Shown here piece after piece: positions 1-12,066 of a DNA stretch of 64,000 nucleotides. This DNA is from Dillenia suffruticosa (taxonomy: Eukaryota; Streptophyta; Magnoliopsida; Dilleniales; Dilleniaceae). A program made the position numbers and the translations under genes. The first letter of the stretch is position 1. Each line of letters opens with the position of its first letter. The stretch is from positions 13,503,201 to 13,567,200 of the forward strand of contig JAVTVX010000016.1 of assembly GCA_033439265.1 (NCBI GenBank), in the 5' to 3' direction. The notes beneath the pieces were generated by a model. That model saw only the letters and a list, made by a program, of their open reading frames with translations. It was not told the origin of the DNA and did not search any database.

Positions 1-3000
1 CCCAGTCGGGTCTTCGAAAAGATCAAACGAGCAACTATACCCTGAAGGCACTGTCTCACTCCCTAGAACTTTGGTGACACCACCCAATCACGCTTCCGCT
101 ATGACTCCTTTCAATGTGGTCAGGCTAACATCTTTGTACAATGCTATCTTGGGCCATCCTGGCCTAAATGATTTAGATGCCTTGCTGAGCACCAAGCACA
201 AGAAAATCAAGTTTAGAACACCTTTAGACATTGCAATGCTTACCTACAATCCAAACCCCTAGAACGTTTCTGTATCAAAGGAGATAAAGAAATGTTTCAG
301 TGTAGACACTATAGAGTTCAGAGACAACATCGAGCAATCCATAAAACCTAAGCCTAGTGACAAGGCAATAAAGGTCTAGATCACCGATGTACCGGGCTAG
401 ACGGTCTAAATTGGAGCTGACCTACAAACTCCCCTTCGGGATACCATAATCAAGTGCTTGCGGCGACATTATAGTGTCTTTGTGTGGAAGCTTGAAAACA
501 TGCCTAGAATATATCTTTCAGTGATCATACACATGCTGATGGCAAATCCTAACTGCAAACCTGTGAAACAAAAGAAGAGAGTATTCATGTTCGAGCACCA
601 GCGAGCGATACAAGAAGAAATACAGAAACTATTTGTGACGAACTTCATCAAAGAGGCTAAATATCCTAAATAGTTAGCAAACGTGATCATGGTGAAGAAA
701 GCGAATGGCAAATAGAGAATGTGCGTTGACTTCATCGACCGTAATAAAGCATGTTCCAAAAATAGTTACCCTCTTCTGATTATTAATAAGCTCATAGATA
801 ATTCATCGGGATATCAACTCATAAGTTTTATGGATGCATATTTGGACCACAATTAGATTTGCATGGCACCCGAAAAAGAAAAAAAAAATCCAGTTTTATT
901 ATAGAATTCAGCATCTACTGCTACAAAGTCGTGTCATTTGGCATTAAGAAAGCATGAGCAACCTTTCAGCAATCAGTCAACAAGGTTTTCAATGAGCAAC
1001 TTAGTAGGAACATCAAGGCCTATGTTGATGACATGCTCGTTAAAAACACCAGCTAGGAGGGCCACGTGGAAGACTTAGAAGAAACAGTCAAAACACTGGA
1101 GTGTTTTAATATAAAACTAAATCCAACCAAATGTGCTTTCAGGATTACTTTTGGCAAGTTTTTAGGCTTCTTGACCACCAGCTGAGGGATCGAGGCCAGC
1201 TCAGAGAAGATTTAGACTATTTTAGCATGTCTCTACCTAGAACACTAAAAGAGATATATCTTATCGGACGAATTGTGGCCTTAGATCGGTTTCTATCGAA
1301 GATAAGAGAAAGATACCAACCATTCTTCGATGCCCTAAAGAAATCATAGAAATTTTTATGGTTGCATGAATGTTAGCTAGCCTTCGACAGGCTTAATGAA
1401 TATCTCTCACCACTGCCTCTTCTCTCTCGGCCCATTTCTAGTGAGAAATTCTATCTTTACTTATCTATATCTGATAAAAATCTAGACTCTGTACTCGTGA
1501 GATAGAAGGCTACTATGCAAAAACCCATGTACTATGTCAGCCAAGTACTCCAAGAGTCAAAAATCAATTACAGAGCCATCGAGAAGGTGGCATTTACTCT
1601 TGACACAACTACCTGTCGCCTCCATCCCTACTTTCAGGCATATACAATTGTGGTGCTGATTGACCAACCCTTAAAGCAAATCTTACAAAAGGGGGACACC
1701 TCAAGCCTCCACATCAAATAGAGCATCGAGCTCAAAGAATTCGACATCAAATATCAACCAACACCCGCCATCAAGGGTCAGACCCTAACAGACTTTATTC
1801 TTGAATGCACCTTCCCAAATACCATCGAGCTAGTTACCGACAGCCTTTTGAAGTATGTTCAACCCTACCAAGGACCTTACACGTAGATAGCTCCTCCAAC
1901 TCTTTGGGGAGCGGAGTGGGACTCATCTTAGTGGGCCCCGAAGATCTTAAGATAGAATATACACTCTGCTTCAACTTTTGAGCCACCAACAATCAAGCCG
2001 AATAAGAAAGCACTACTAATAGGCCTACGAATCATAGCATTATTGGGAAGTCAGGGCATCTGGGTCTTTACTGATAGCCAACTTGTGGTCAAGCAGATCG
2101 AGGGAACTTATAATGCAAAGGAGCCAATAATGGCAAAATACCTCTCCAAGCTCTGGGAAGTAATGACCAAGTTCAACAACGTCGACATGCAACAGATTCT
2201 TAGATTCAAGAATGCAAGAGCAGATATAGTCTCTAAACTTGCAAGTTTGAAATTTGTAGAAACCAGCTAAATCATTGATGTCAAGAGCCTTCCATACTTG
2301 AGCAAAGATAAATCTGAACAGATCGTGGTAGCTGATAACCCACTAAACTAGAAGGACCCAATCTAAGCTTACCTCCGAAGCGGCCAACTGTCGAACTCCC
2401 AACAAGATGTGATAAAGGCCAAGCGCAAAGCTGCGCACCATGCCATTATCGACAGAGAGCTTTACAAGAAATGCTTCACTTACCCTTATCTCGAATGTTT
2501 GACACCAAAAGAAGACAACAATGTACTTATAGAAATACATGAAGGGATATGCGATAACCACTTGTGCGTCTAGAATCTAGCAAACAAAGCCTTACTGCAA
2601 AGGTACCACCGGCCTACTATGAGAGCTGATGCAGAAACTTACGTCAAACGGTATGATAAATGCCAACGCTTCTCCTTGGTCCCTCAACAACCATCCTCCG
2701 AGCTTTGTCCTCTCACAAGCCCATGGTTGTTCATGCAATGGGGAATAAACATACCGGGACTGTTTCCATAGGCAATCGGACAATAGAAATTCCTCATTGT
2801 CGCCATAGACTACTTCATCAACTAGGCAAAAGCTGAACCCTTGACTCAAATAATAGCACACAAAATCCAAGTGTTCGTATAAACAACCATCATTACTAGG
2901 TTCGGTCTACCCCATGTCTTTGTTACTGACAATGGTAAATAGTTCAACAATAAAAAAATTTCAAGAGTTCTACAGCAAACTTGAGATTCAACATTATTTT

Positions 3001-3590
3001 ATCTCTATTGCTTACCCACAAGCAAACGGCCTCATCGAAGTGACCAACTGAACAATCCTCCAAGGACTTAAAACAACATTGGATGGAGCCAAGGGCAAAT
3101 GGGTAGACGAACTCTATGGGATCCTTTGAGGCTGATCGAACCATCCCCAGAACGGCCACAGGAGAGACACCATTCAACCTAACCTAGGGATCTGAAGCAG
3201 CCCTATTGGTAGAAATACGTATCTACTTATTCTGTATCGAAAAATATCAGCAGAGGCAAATGAATCCGCATTACGCGAGAAAATAGACCTGCTACCAGAG
3301 CTACGAGATATTGCATCTGCTCGGATGGCCACCAACCAATGACAGATAACCTGATATTATAACAGGAGAGTAAGTACTAGAATGTTCAAAATGGGAGACC
3401 TAGTTTTCCAGAGGGCAGAAGCAATGGGACAGCCATAGCACGGAGGAAAACCTATACCAAACTGGGAAGGTCTATACCAAGTATACTTAGTAGCTCGACG
3501 AGGAACATATCGGCTCAGCCACCTAGACAGTTTCACTATACCCAGAACTTGGAATTCAGACAACTTGAACATCTATTATCAGTAAACTTT
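1..3590 (+). pseudogene. Tat-1 pol remnant (PR-RT-RH-aRH-IN)
   Basis: The linker after protease is near 120-250 (NAILGHPGLNDL). Reverse transcriptase spans about 550-1190: the KKANGK / MCVDF motif is at 700-735, the substrate-binding MDAY segment near 830, and the YVDDMLVK catalytic box near 1020-1045. Pol RNase H follows at about 1435-1830 (MYYVSQVLQESKINY). The second RNase H is at about 1870-2270 (VDSSSN-like start, then FTDSQLVVKQIEGTYNAKEP). Integrase spans about 2540-3560: the zinc-finger Cys pair is near 2660, the core segment IITRFGLPHVFVTDNG near 2890-2935, and AYPQANG near 3010. At least a dozen in-frame stops and several frameshifts are present, and no piece could make a working enzyme. 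Confidence 0.85.
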
Positions 3591-3689
3591 GTCATTCTTC
3601 CAACTCTGACATATGTTCCAATTAATTAGCAATAACACTATCCTTTTTACATTATGCTGTCAATCGGGTTCCTAATCTCTTATTCTACT

Positions 3690-4155
3690 TGACAGGGCTA
3701 CAAACTCTCGGTTCTACATCTCACATGAGTTCTATACCTATCCTTGCCTTTATATCGGATCTAACTCTTGAACAGATGGCTCCCACAATCTCTCGGCTCT
3801 ACGTCTCTCACGAGTTCTGCACTCATGCTTACCCTCTATATGGGATCTAACTCCCAAGCAAATGGCTCTAACAATTTCTCGACTCTATGCCTCATATGGA
3901 TTCCGTACCTTTCCTTAGCCTCTATACAAGATCTAACTCCCGAGTAGATGACTCCCACAATCTCTCAGCTTTATGTCTTACATGGGTCCCGCACCCATTC
4001 TTAGCCTCTATATGGGATTTTACTCCTGAGTGAGTGGCTCCCACAATCTCTCAACTCTATACCTCATAGGATTCCCTACCCATCCTTAACCAACATACAG
4101 AATTTATCTCCCGAGTTGGTAGCTCCCAACAATTTCTCGACTCTGCATCTTTTAC
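3690..4155 (+). repeat. 86-bp tandem repeat in the Tat-1 3' UTR
   Basis: About five degenerate units share the core 'gggatctaactcccgag', followed by 'tggctcccacaatctctcg'. The core recurs near 3757, 3843, 3929, 4015 and 4100, a spacing of 86 bp (84 in the last). The array lies between the end of integrase and the 3' LTR, where Tat-lineage elements are known to carry fast-changing tandem repeats. Confidence 0.85.
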
Positions 4156-4159
4156 GATA

Positions 4160-5304
4160 TCCTCTAAACTATACACCTTAGCACTCTACCAAACTAATAA
4201 CCTAACGGTATCCTTCTGAGGACACAACTGTTATCAAATTTGACTATCTGGCAAGCAAGTAAAGTTATAATGCTAGCTTTAACACCTTAGTGGACCCATT
4301 CCAACCTCACCATTTGGATTGCTCTCTCGGTTATGCACCTCGAATACAACTCTCTTAAGCTATGAACAGATCAGGCACTCTTCTCTCGATAATAGCAAGA
4401 TTGGCAAGTAATGAAAATTTTATTTCAATGCAATGAACATACATCAGATTACGCAATTAAATACAACAAAATAGGAGAGTTACAGTTTTACATTTGTATA
4501 CTTGTATACATTCTGGCTAGGTTACAACAAAGAAAAATTCCCTCGAAAAGGGGCAGATTCAAAAAGTACAACTTAGAGGGGTGTCCTGATGTACCCCTTC
4601 GCTTTCCCAAGCAAATTAGCTCTTCAAATCCTTGCTTCTTCCTTTTGGCATGCCATCCAATGCCCTCTAAATAGCCTCCCAAGACCAACTACAAGTCGAA
4701 CAACCCCAGTTTAGCACCCAATAAGATATTAAAATTAGAAAAATAGCTAGATGCTAAACAGAAATTGGGAGGGAGAAAAAGTCCTAGCAAGTCATTGAAC
4801 AAAGCCCCAATAATAAAGGAGTGTAAGAGTATTGATGAGCAGCAAGAAGCCAAATGGAACCAGCCGACATGAACCTATCACAGTAACAGGTTATGACTTT
4901 CCTACTGTCATGATAGAACCTTGTACCCATGGTTCCTTCACTAACAGAGCCCTGTACCTGCTACTTTAGCTATCACACCTGCTTTGGATGCCAAACCCAT
5001 AAAAAGATAAATATGTTTTCTACCTTTAAACACTCCTAAGAAGCACAGCTCTTTCTCTAACTCTCAAAAATCCGATCACTCATTGAGATATATATAGCCG
5101 AAAGGGGGAAACTATATCATCAAATCCCTCACAAATTGGAGAAATGTTATACATTTAATAGCACATTCCACCTTTAATGCTCCCCAATTACATCTTTTAT
5201 GCTCAACCATAACACTGCATACCTTTTTTATTTTCATAATTACTACAACATTTACTCAAATCCTAATATCACCTTTTCAAATTAATATTAGGAGTGAAGG
5301 CAAA
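4160..5304 (+). other. Remainder of Tat-1 3' UTR, no gene
   Basis: This is non-coding DNA between the tandem array and the 3' LTR. Open frames of 66-87 codons here (about 4411-4688) have no recognisable motif. The stretch ends in the purine-rich run 'ggagtgaaggcaaa' at 5291-5304, which fits a polypurine tract priming plus-strand synthesis immediately before the LTR. Confidence 0.6.
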
Positions 5305-6063
5305 TGATGATATAAGGCCTGACAACCCATGATCATATAGTTCATAGTTATCGAAACCCAAATCTCACAGGCCTACTAGGTTACAACCAAGCCCATAGAA
5401 AACCAAACTATCTCTAGGCCATCATCGAATGAACCCTTCTACCACTCTGCTTTTTGATCTCTCGATTTTCTCGGTCACTATGGAAATAATTCCTATTATG
5501 CGATGGGTCTGAGTCATAATTAACTGATAAAGAAAGAAATCTTTATTAAATTTAAAACTTTCTTAATCTAATATGAATTTACCATGATCTCTCCTAATTA
5601 GGAACGAAATTTCCTAACAATGGAGACTTTCAAATTGTTCATGACAACAACTATAACTTTCCTATCTCAGAAGACTCCAAATTTACAGAAAGTCTATGGT
5701 TACGATTCCTCCAATCTCAAAAGATTTTCAGCGATCTACCTACAAGATAAGTAGGGTTTCTACACCCCTAAACATATACAACACCTCCCATTCAGGCTAT
5801 ATATGTAAAACTAAGGCAACTTGCCAAATACACATCTCTTTCTCTACACATCGTACACAAAAACTACACAGTGTTCAGACTCTTTTGGCCTTTCCTTCAT
5901 TTACTGCTCTTTCTAACTTGAGAGTTGAAGCCTCCTCCGCCGAAGCCACCTCCAACAAATTTTTTATAGGACTCTTTTATAAAGACAAGCCAGCAAACAT
6001 CGCCTCACCGATTCTCCATTCAGGCCAGAAGGATAATCCACTGTGGATACATTTTTTACTTCA
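5305..6063 (+). repeat. 3' LTR of Tat-1
   Basis: It begins TGATGATATAAGG directly after a polypurine tract, and TGATG is the start shared with the other two Tat LTRs in the window. It contains 'ctaacttgaga...gaagcctcc', the counterpart of a segment in the Tat-2 LTRs (near 55570 and 61655), and 'aagtagggtttctac', which has a counterpart in the Tat-3 LTR. It ends about 'acttca' at 6063, where LINE sequence starts. A 123-codon open frame inside it (5696-6067) is chance. The right edge is accurate to a few bases. Confidence 0.75.
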
Positions 6064-7539
6064 ATAATCACCATAATACAGTACATGTAATGATTCCTGA
6101 ATCACTTAAGAGATAATAAAACATATTTTTAGCACAATTGGTCCCAAACTCAGATAAAGGAGGAGGATCACAGTAAATTGACAGACAGCATAAAAATTTT
6201 ATCAACACCATTAGACACGAAAATAGAAAATTCATTGGGGCATACCCTTCTCAGCGACATGTGAAAAGTTGACAAAGGCAACTAGGGCATTGCCCAGAAG
6301 CAGTGCACCACATTGCAGTATCGATGTGGTGACAAGTAGGTGAGAGTTTCTGCATTTATTTGAATATATACAAGCAAAGAAGTTAGTCCATGATGATAGG
6401 ATTTGTTTGGCCATTAGGAATATAAAATCGCTAACTGGTAAGTTAGGAGAGATATGAGGTGTTGGTATATAGGTAAGAATAAAGCTAAGAATAGGGAATG
6501 AATGATTGTCCATAAAGACTTATGATAGGATGTATTGGAGATCAGAAGAAAAGGAGATAAAATATCGCCTGTGAAACTAGTTATTAGAGAACAAGTAATT
6601 AATATAGTGAGTGTTTGTACATCTCAAATAGATCTAAATGTAACTAGTAAATAATAGTTCTAAAAAGATTTAGATAAATTTATACAAAATATACATAGTG
6701 AGGAGAAATTATTTATTGGAAGAGATCTAAATGGACATGTATGTGAAAATAATAAGGGATTTGACACTGTACATGAGATCTTTGATTTTGGTGGTAAGAA
6801 TGAGGCGAGAGTATTATTTTAGAATTTACCATAGCATTTGACTTGATATTCAAAAACATTTTCTTCAAGAAAAAAAGTCTCATATGATCATATGCAGGAG
6901 TGGGTCGAATGTCAGCCAAATATATTTCTTCATCACTAGAAGAGACAATAGAATGGCATGTAGGGAAAGGTTATACTAGGTGTGAATTAGCAACTCAACA
7001 TAGAGTTTTAGTTTTAATTATACGTGTGGTTTAAAGGCAAAAGAAGGATTATAAATTTATAGAGTTAAGAATTAAGTAATGGAAACTAAAAGAGAAAAGC
7101 ATGACAACCTTTAAAGACAAGATTGTTCGAAAAGCTATCTAGTCTACAAACGATGATTCGAAAATCATGTGGATAGAAATGTCTAATAATATTAAGAAAT
7201 GAAGTGAAGAGGTTCTTAACATATTCAAGAGTTGGGCACTAATAGGCAAGTAATCATGATGATGGAATGAAAAAATCCAAACCGCTATATGAACCAAAAA
7301 AGAATGTTATATGAACCTTCAAAGTAAGGAAGATAGTAATATATTTAAGAAGTACAAGACTTTAAAAAAAAATAAAGAAAAAAAGAAAAAAAGAGGTGAA
7401 AAGTAGTACTCATGAAACAAAGAGTAATGTATATAACGAATTATATAAGAAAGTACAAACCAATAATTGAGAAAAAAGTTTTTCAAAATAGTCAAACTAA
7501 GAGATATGAAAGGAAAAAATCAAAATTGTGAGTGAAATC
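6064..7539 (+). mobile_element. LINE-A, 5' part (RTE-type non-LTR retrotransposon, decayed)
   Basis: This stretch matches LINE-B at 42.9-45.8 kb along its length. The shared 5' leader ('atcaccataatac', then 'agcataaaaattttgtcaac') is at about 6066-6240. It is followed by an APE-type endonuclease remnant whose last part (AKYISSSLEETIEWHVGKG, TQHRVLVL) is near 6910-7020. Many stops are present. It is interrupted at 7540 by a solo LTR and resumes at 11287. The clade (RTE-like) is inferred from the order and wording of endonuclease and RT motifs. Confidence 0.75.
7535..7539. repeat. Target-site duplication AAATC, left copy
   Basis: AAATC immediately precedes the TGTAACACC terminus of the solo LTR. 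The identical AAATC at 11287-11291 follows its GTGTGACA terminus. A 5-bp duplication is the size expected for LTR-retrotransposon integrase. Confidence 0.93.
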
Positions 7540-10500
7540 TGTAACACCGACACCTCAATGTACTCACTATCGTACTTCTCTTCCTTTTATATATACTATT
7601 ACTCATATTCTATGTAGAAAATTCACTACGGAATTTTTTTTCACTAAAACCACTCTGGAAACTTTCAACCAATCGTCGGAAATTCAAAATTTTCCAAAAT
7701 GACCACCGATGATCCAATAATAATGAGGATGACTCTAGAATGTATAGGAATCTCAAATTTGAATAGATTTTAACTCGTAGAGTTAAATCATAAACTTTCT
7801 AAAAAATCATCAATAAAACCCCAGCCAGGTCGAATGTGTCTCGGAAAAGCTAAACGATTACGTTTTGATGCTAGATAAATTAAATTAGGCCTAATACTAG
7901 GTTTTGGATCTAACTTAAAATTTTAAAAATTTTTAGGGTGAAAATGTAATTTTTATAAGTTAAGAGACTTATTTGCAATTAATAAGAATTTAGAAGAAAT
8001 AAACAACTAATAAAGTTATAGTGTGAGTGGGTGATTAGGATTTTTGGTTTATTTGTAATTAGGTTTTAACTATTGGGTTGAAAAAGTGAGAGAAAATAAA
8101 TTATTGTTGGTGTAAAATGATCCAATGTTGAGGAATAAACCTTGAGATGATCAATGGTGGAGATTGAAACAACTTAGCACAAGTGGTCTCCCCAAACCAT
8201 GACCAACAAGAAGAAGAGAGCAGGAAAGTGAGAGAAAACGTGAGAGAGAGTGAGAGAGAGAAGAAAATCTTTGGACTTTGAAGAGTTAATCCAAGAGTGG
8301 AAATTGGGTTGAAGTGAGATGAATTAATTTGAGTTTAGTGGGAGATAAGTGGGAGATAAGAACACTATTCATTGAGTGAAATAATGGGTTTTCTTAAAAA
8401 CCAATCAAGGGTGAGGATTTAACTTGGAATTAGATCAAAATTTTGAGCTTTTAGATCTTGGTAGTTAGGAGACATACAATTAATGAATTACTTGAGTGTA
8501 GTGTAAGAAAGTGTGTTTTGTAGAGGGAGAAGAGCCAAAACCGTGAGAGAGAGAGAGAATGACTTGTTTGTGACCAAGTAATTCTAGGGCTAAGAATTGA
8601 TTTTGAAAATGTTGATTGCTAGGATTGGATGGGGCAAATTAAATAAAGCAAACACTTGGGTAACTTCTTCTTCAAAACTGTGGATGTGTAAAGAAGGAGA
8701 AACCAAGCTCTCTCTAGTGTTCTCTCAAAACGGTGAGCTTCAAGGTAAGGAGATCCAATATTTTTCTACAACAACATCCCAATATTTTTAGATAGATCAA
8801 TTCCTCACAAGTCTAATTACAACATATCCAAAAATTGAAGCAAAAGGAGGAGTCTTGCATAGTTAAGAATCAAAGGGACCCATGAGCTACATCCATAAAG
8901 AAAGGTTTGATTTCTTCAAACACCACTTTGAAATTTTTGTATAGATTCATCCCTCTCAAACCCTAATATAACATACTTTGTTTTGGAGTCAAAGGGAGAC
9001 TAACTTGGTGAACTTAGGTTGGCCGAGAGCCAGGAGCAAAGAGGAGAGAATTGATCTTGTGCAGGGAGGTCTCAGTTAGGCTTGAAGCATCAAAATCGGA
9101 GGTAAAATAAAATTCTACACCTTGCTGAAATTTGAGAACATTGTGTGAATGTTTTAAACATGATGTTTTAGTTTGATTCTATAATGTAGAGCTTAGGAGG
9201 AACCCAACTGAACCATGAGAAATGTGTGCAGAAAATTTGAACCTTATGTGGCCGATAATTGGGATGAAAACACTATGTTTTAGTGAGCTGAAAAATTGTC
9301 CTGTATTGTTGTAACTTTTTTGTGCAGAATTCTAATGCAAAAGTGTTGAATATATATGTATATTTGTTGATTGAAATGATGGGAAAAGGATGTATTAGTG
9401 AGCTGAAAAGTTCTTATAATGTGGTATAATATGTGCAGAATTTTTGGACAAGTGGTGATGAATATGTATGTGTGAGCATGTATAGTTGTATATGTGTGCT
9501 AAGGTGGTGGGACGAAATGTGTATTAAATTGATGAGTTGCCGAGAATGTAAGGATGTATTAGTGAGCTGAAAAGTTCTTATAATGTTTGTAGAATATAAT
9601 AAAGATTGGGAATGAGTTTAATATGTAATTTGGAGACATATATGTATATATGGTGAGTTATATATAGGAAGTTTTAGGGAGAATCCTAAATTGACAATGT
9701 AGATTTTTATTTGCCAACGTTTGTGGTGAAGTTGTAAAGTATATTTATAAATGGGTAATTGAAGTTGTCAGTTTAGTGATAAAAAGGGGACAGTCTATGT
9801 ACACATTAGAAACCTACCTATAATGTCCTAGACTTTGGTTCTAGATGAAGGATTTATTTAAAATATAATTTAACATAGTGATTCCAATTTTATTGATATA
9901 TATTATGTGATGCATTGTAGTGACATGCTTGGTGACCAAACAAGGAGTGTACAATTCTTACACTTCGTGGTACATTTTAGGGAGTGACATACCCTCTCAT
10001 ATATGTGAGTAGGAATTTGACACTATATTTTTGATTGAGCAAAAATACATGTTTTATAGTTTTTTAAAATTACATATTTTATGACATATATGAAAGCATG
10101 AGATTTGGTCTATATTTTATAAATATTTATCTTTGTGATCATTGGAACGTCTCAAATAATTGATTCAAATAATATGCATCCATGAATTGTGTTGAAATGA
10201 TATCGTGCCATTCTTTGAAAACTTGATATGATTTATATGCTTCCATTGCATTGGCACACTGAATTGAAATGGTTTAATTGAAATGTGTGGGTCGAATGCC
10301 TACTTATGATGTGATGATATCCTTGATGGACTACCGTAGCTACGAAGGACGTTTGTAGAGGTACCCATTATATCCGGATACGCTTCTGCAGGAGGTATCC
10401 CCAAACGTCATACGTATAGTTATGGTCAATTGAACCAAATCGGGGAGGATATGTATGACACCACTGTCTAGCACCGAACGGGACTTTATATATGATTGAT

Positions 10501-11286
10501 TATGTGTGTACGCATAGACACAAACTAGCCCTTGGTGAGGCTTGTGGCCAACATTGGGGTATAGAGTTAAATATTTTTATACTTGCATATAAACCCCAAT
10601 GCGTCTGTCATTGGTCGCGGTAGACCATTGCCTGGGATATTTTATTGACAAACTTTAAATGATTTTTGAAATATAAATTGATGCATATGTTGATATTATG
10701 ATATATGATACATAATTTTATGATTTATAGAAATGTCATGCTTGATTTATAATATCATCATGTTTTAAGAATGTGCTTTGACACTCCTTGCTCATACCTT
10801 CTATTGATAACATAATGTTGATCCCCTCACTCACTGAATATTTTTCTTAATACTCACCCCTCACTTTCCATGATGACAAAGATAGATTTGGCTGGGAGAC
10901 ATGTCAAGAGACTTTCGATACACTTGACATACCTTTGGAGACGATAAGTTGTGAGTATAGTACCAACCATTCTTCCATGATGAAGTTGGATAATGTACAT
11001 ACTTGAGATCCATAGAATCACCATGTATATTTTATGGGATGACTATAATTATGTTAATGTAAAATGTAATTTCAAATTCTCGAACTCGTTGTATATTCAT
11101 GCATTGAAATACAGTGTTGCATTTTAAATTTCTCTTATTTGGGAAATTATATTTTGAGAAAAAACAGATTTTAAATAGGTGAAGATGTTAGCCTTACGTT
11201 GCCTCGATATGTGTGTCGTATGATAGGCAGCATATGGGATAATAGGCGGCTGTTTATGGCCTTCGATTGAGGATCGGGGTGTGACA
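7540..11286 (+). mobile_element. Solo LTR, 3.75 kb, of a gypsy family with giant LTRs (copy E1)
   Basis: It starts TGTAACACCGACACC and ends CGGGGTGTGACA, with exact AAATC duplications on both sides. It has no pol or gag. The same termini, and internal blocks such as the segment near 10520-10640 and the 'ctcactcactga...tactcacccctcac' block near 10825-10865, recur in inverse orientation in the solo LTR at 14124-18592 and in both LTRs of the element at 19300-28265. It is therefore an LTR left after recombination between the two LTRs of one element. A short repeat with core 'tagtgagctgaaaa' recurs at 9281, 9396 and 9560. The longest open frame is under 110 codons. Confidence 0.88.
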
Positions 11287-11600
11287 AAATCAATAGTATT
11301 CTTATAAGGAATGAGGACATAAAAAAGCATTGAAAAGACTATCCTGATAACATCTTTAACGTTGAAAGTACAAGAAATATATTCAATATCGCGATATCTA
11401 TAGAAGAGATCAATAGAGATTTTAAACACAATATTCGTTCTCATAAAATAAGGGAGGCCCTAAAGAAAATGATGAATAATAAAGTTATAGAATCCAATGG
11501 TATCCCTATTAAGGTGTGGAACTGTTTAAATAAAATGAGCATAGAAATGTTGACGAATATTTTAAAGAAAATAAAATGCAACTATCAAAATCAGAAAAGA
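11287..11600 (+). mobile_element. LINE-A, RT N-terminal part, 3'-truncated
   Basis: It continues LINE-A after the solo LTR, beginning with the right AAATC copy. The translation reads toward the start of reverse transcriptase (REALKKMMNNKV, then NGIPIKVWNCLNKM near 11450-11540) and parallels LINE-B at about 44200-44440. The match fades near 11565-11600. Beyond 11630 the opposite strand is CCaMK. A LINE ending inside RT, without its 3' end, is not the usual 5' truncation and points to a deletion joining it to the kinase gene. Confidence 0.75.
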
Positions 11601-11629
11601 GGGGAAAAAAGGAGGAAAATTGTTTCGCC

Positions 11630-12066
11630 TCATCACCATTCAGAAAAAGGCAATTTTCTGGCTTCAATTCCCTATGAACAACATTGGCCTTATGAAGAGC
11701 AGCCAAGCCCTCAACTATAGGCTTGACTACTGTACCTGCTCCTACCTCCGAATACCTCTCCTGTGTCATGATCCGATCAAACAACTCACCCCCATAACAC
11801 AATTCCAACACTAGATGGACTCCATTAGAGTCCTCACACGCATCATACAAGTGAACCATATTGTGGTGAGGCGAAACAACCTCAACTATTTCCTCATGAC
11901 AAGTATTTCATTAGTCAACAATGCATCTGACATAGAGACATGTTTCCATGTTGGAAAACATGCAACCCAACTTCTAGGGAATCCAGGTGAGTTCATAGGA
12001 GAGATTCACTTTAAGGTCTTGATGGCAACATGGTTTTTTCGATCTCGGTCGACGATTTTCTTATCC
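11630..12066 (-). pseudogene. CCaMK: CCaMK pseudogene, second fragment (kinase N-lobe to catalytic loop)
   Basis: CCaMK is the plant calcium/calmodulin-dependent kinase that decodes nuclear calcium spiking in mycorrhizal and nodulation signalling. Read on the minus strand, the fragment gives the ATP-lysine motif VAIKT (about 12013-12030) and SDALLTNEILVMRK (about 11896-11938). Next come VHLYDACEDSNGVHLVLEL and GGELFDRI (about 11765-11859), then VHRELKPENCLFLNGDEA (about 11626-11680). These are the order and wording of the CCaMK kinase domain, about residues 30-175 of a roughly 520-residue protein. Defects include a shift in an A-run before VAIK, a stop after TLK, a stop or shift after LVMRK, and HRD changed to HRE in the catalytic loop. 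The rest of the kinase, the calmodulin-binding site and the EF hands are absent. Its upstream end carries the TATCC duplication of the copia insertion. Confidence 0.87.
12062..12066. repeat. Target-site duplication TATCC, left copy
   Basis: TATCC precedes the left copia LTR. The identical pentamer at 33227-33231 follows the right LTR. Read on the minus strand, it lies in the CCaMK codons just after the glycine-rich loop. Confidence 0.9.

Larger units (their letters stand above)
1..6063 (+). mobile_element. Tat-1: decayed Ty3/gypsy (Tat-lineage) retrotransposon, 3' part
   Basis: The left end of this element lies outside the window. Visible in order are the end of the protease/linker, reverse transcriptase, RNase H, a second (archaeal-type) RNase H, integrase, a 3' untranslated region with an 86-bp tandem array, a purine-rich tract just before 5305, and a 3' LTR at 5305-6063. 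A second RNase H between pol RNase H and integrase is a hallmark of the Tat/Ogre lineage. All reading frames carry stops and shifts, so the element is dead. Its LTR end directly abuts the 5' end of LINE-A near 6064. Lineage is inferred from domain order and motif style; no phylogeny was run. Confidence 0.85.

Noticed and set aside
5696-6067. 123-codon plus-strand open frame
   Set aside because: It lies entirely inside the Tat-1 3' LTR and has no recognised motif.
11509-11859. The 116-codon kinase-like open frame as a working protein
   Set aside because: It starts inside the kinase domain, has HRE instead of HRD, lacks the activation loop and everything after it, and runs into unrelated sequence after GDEA.
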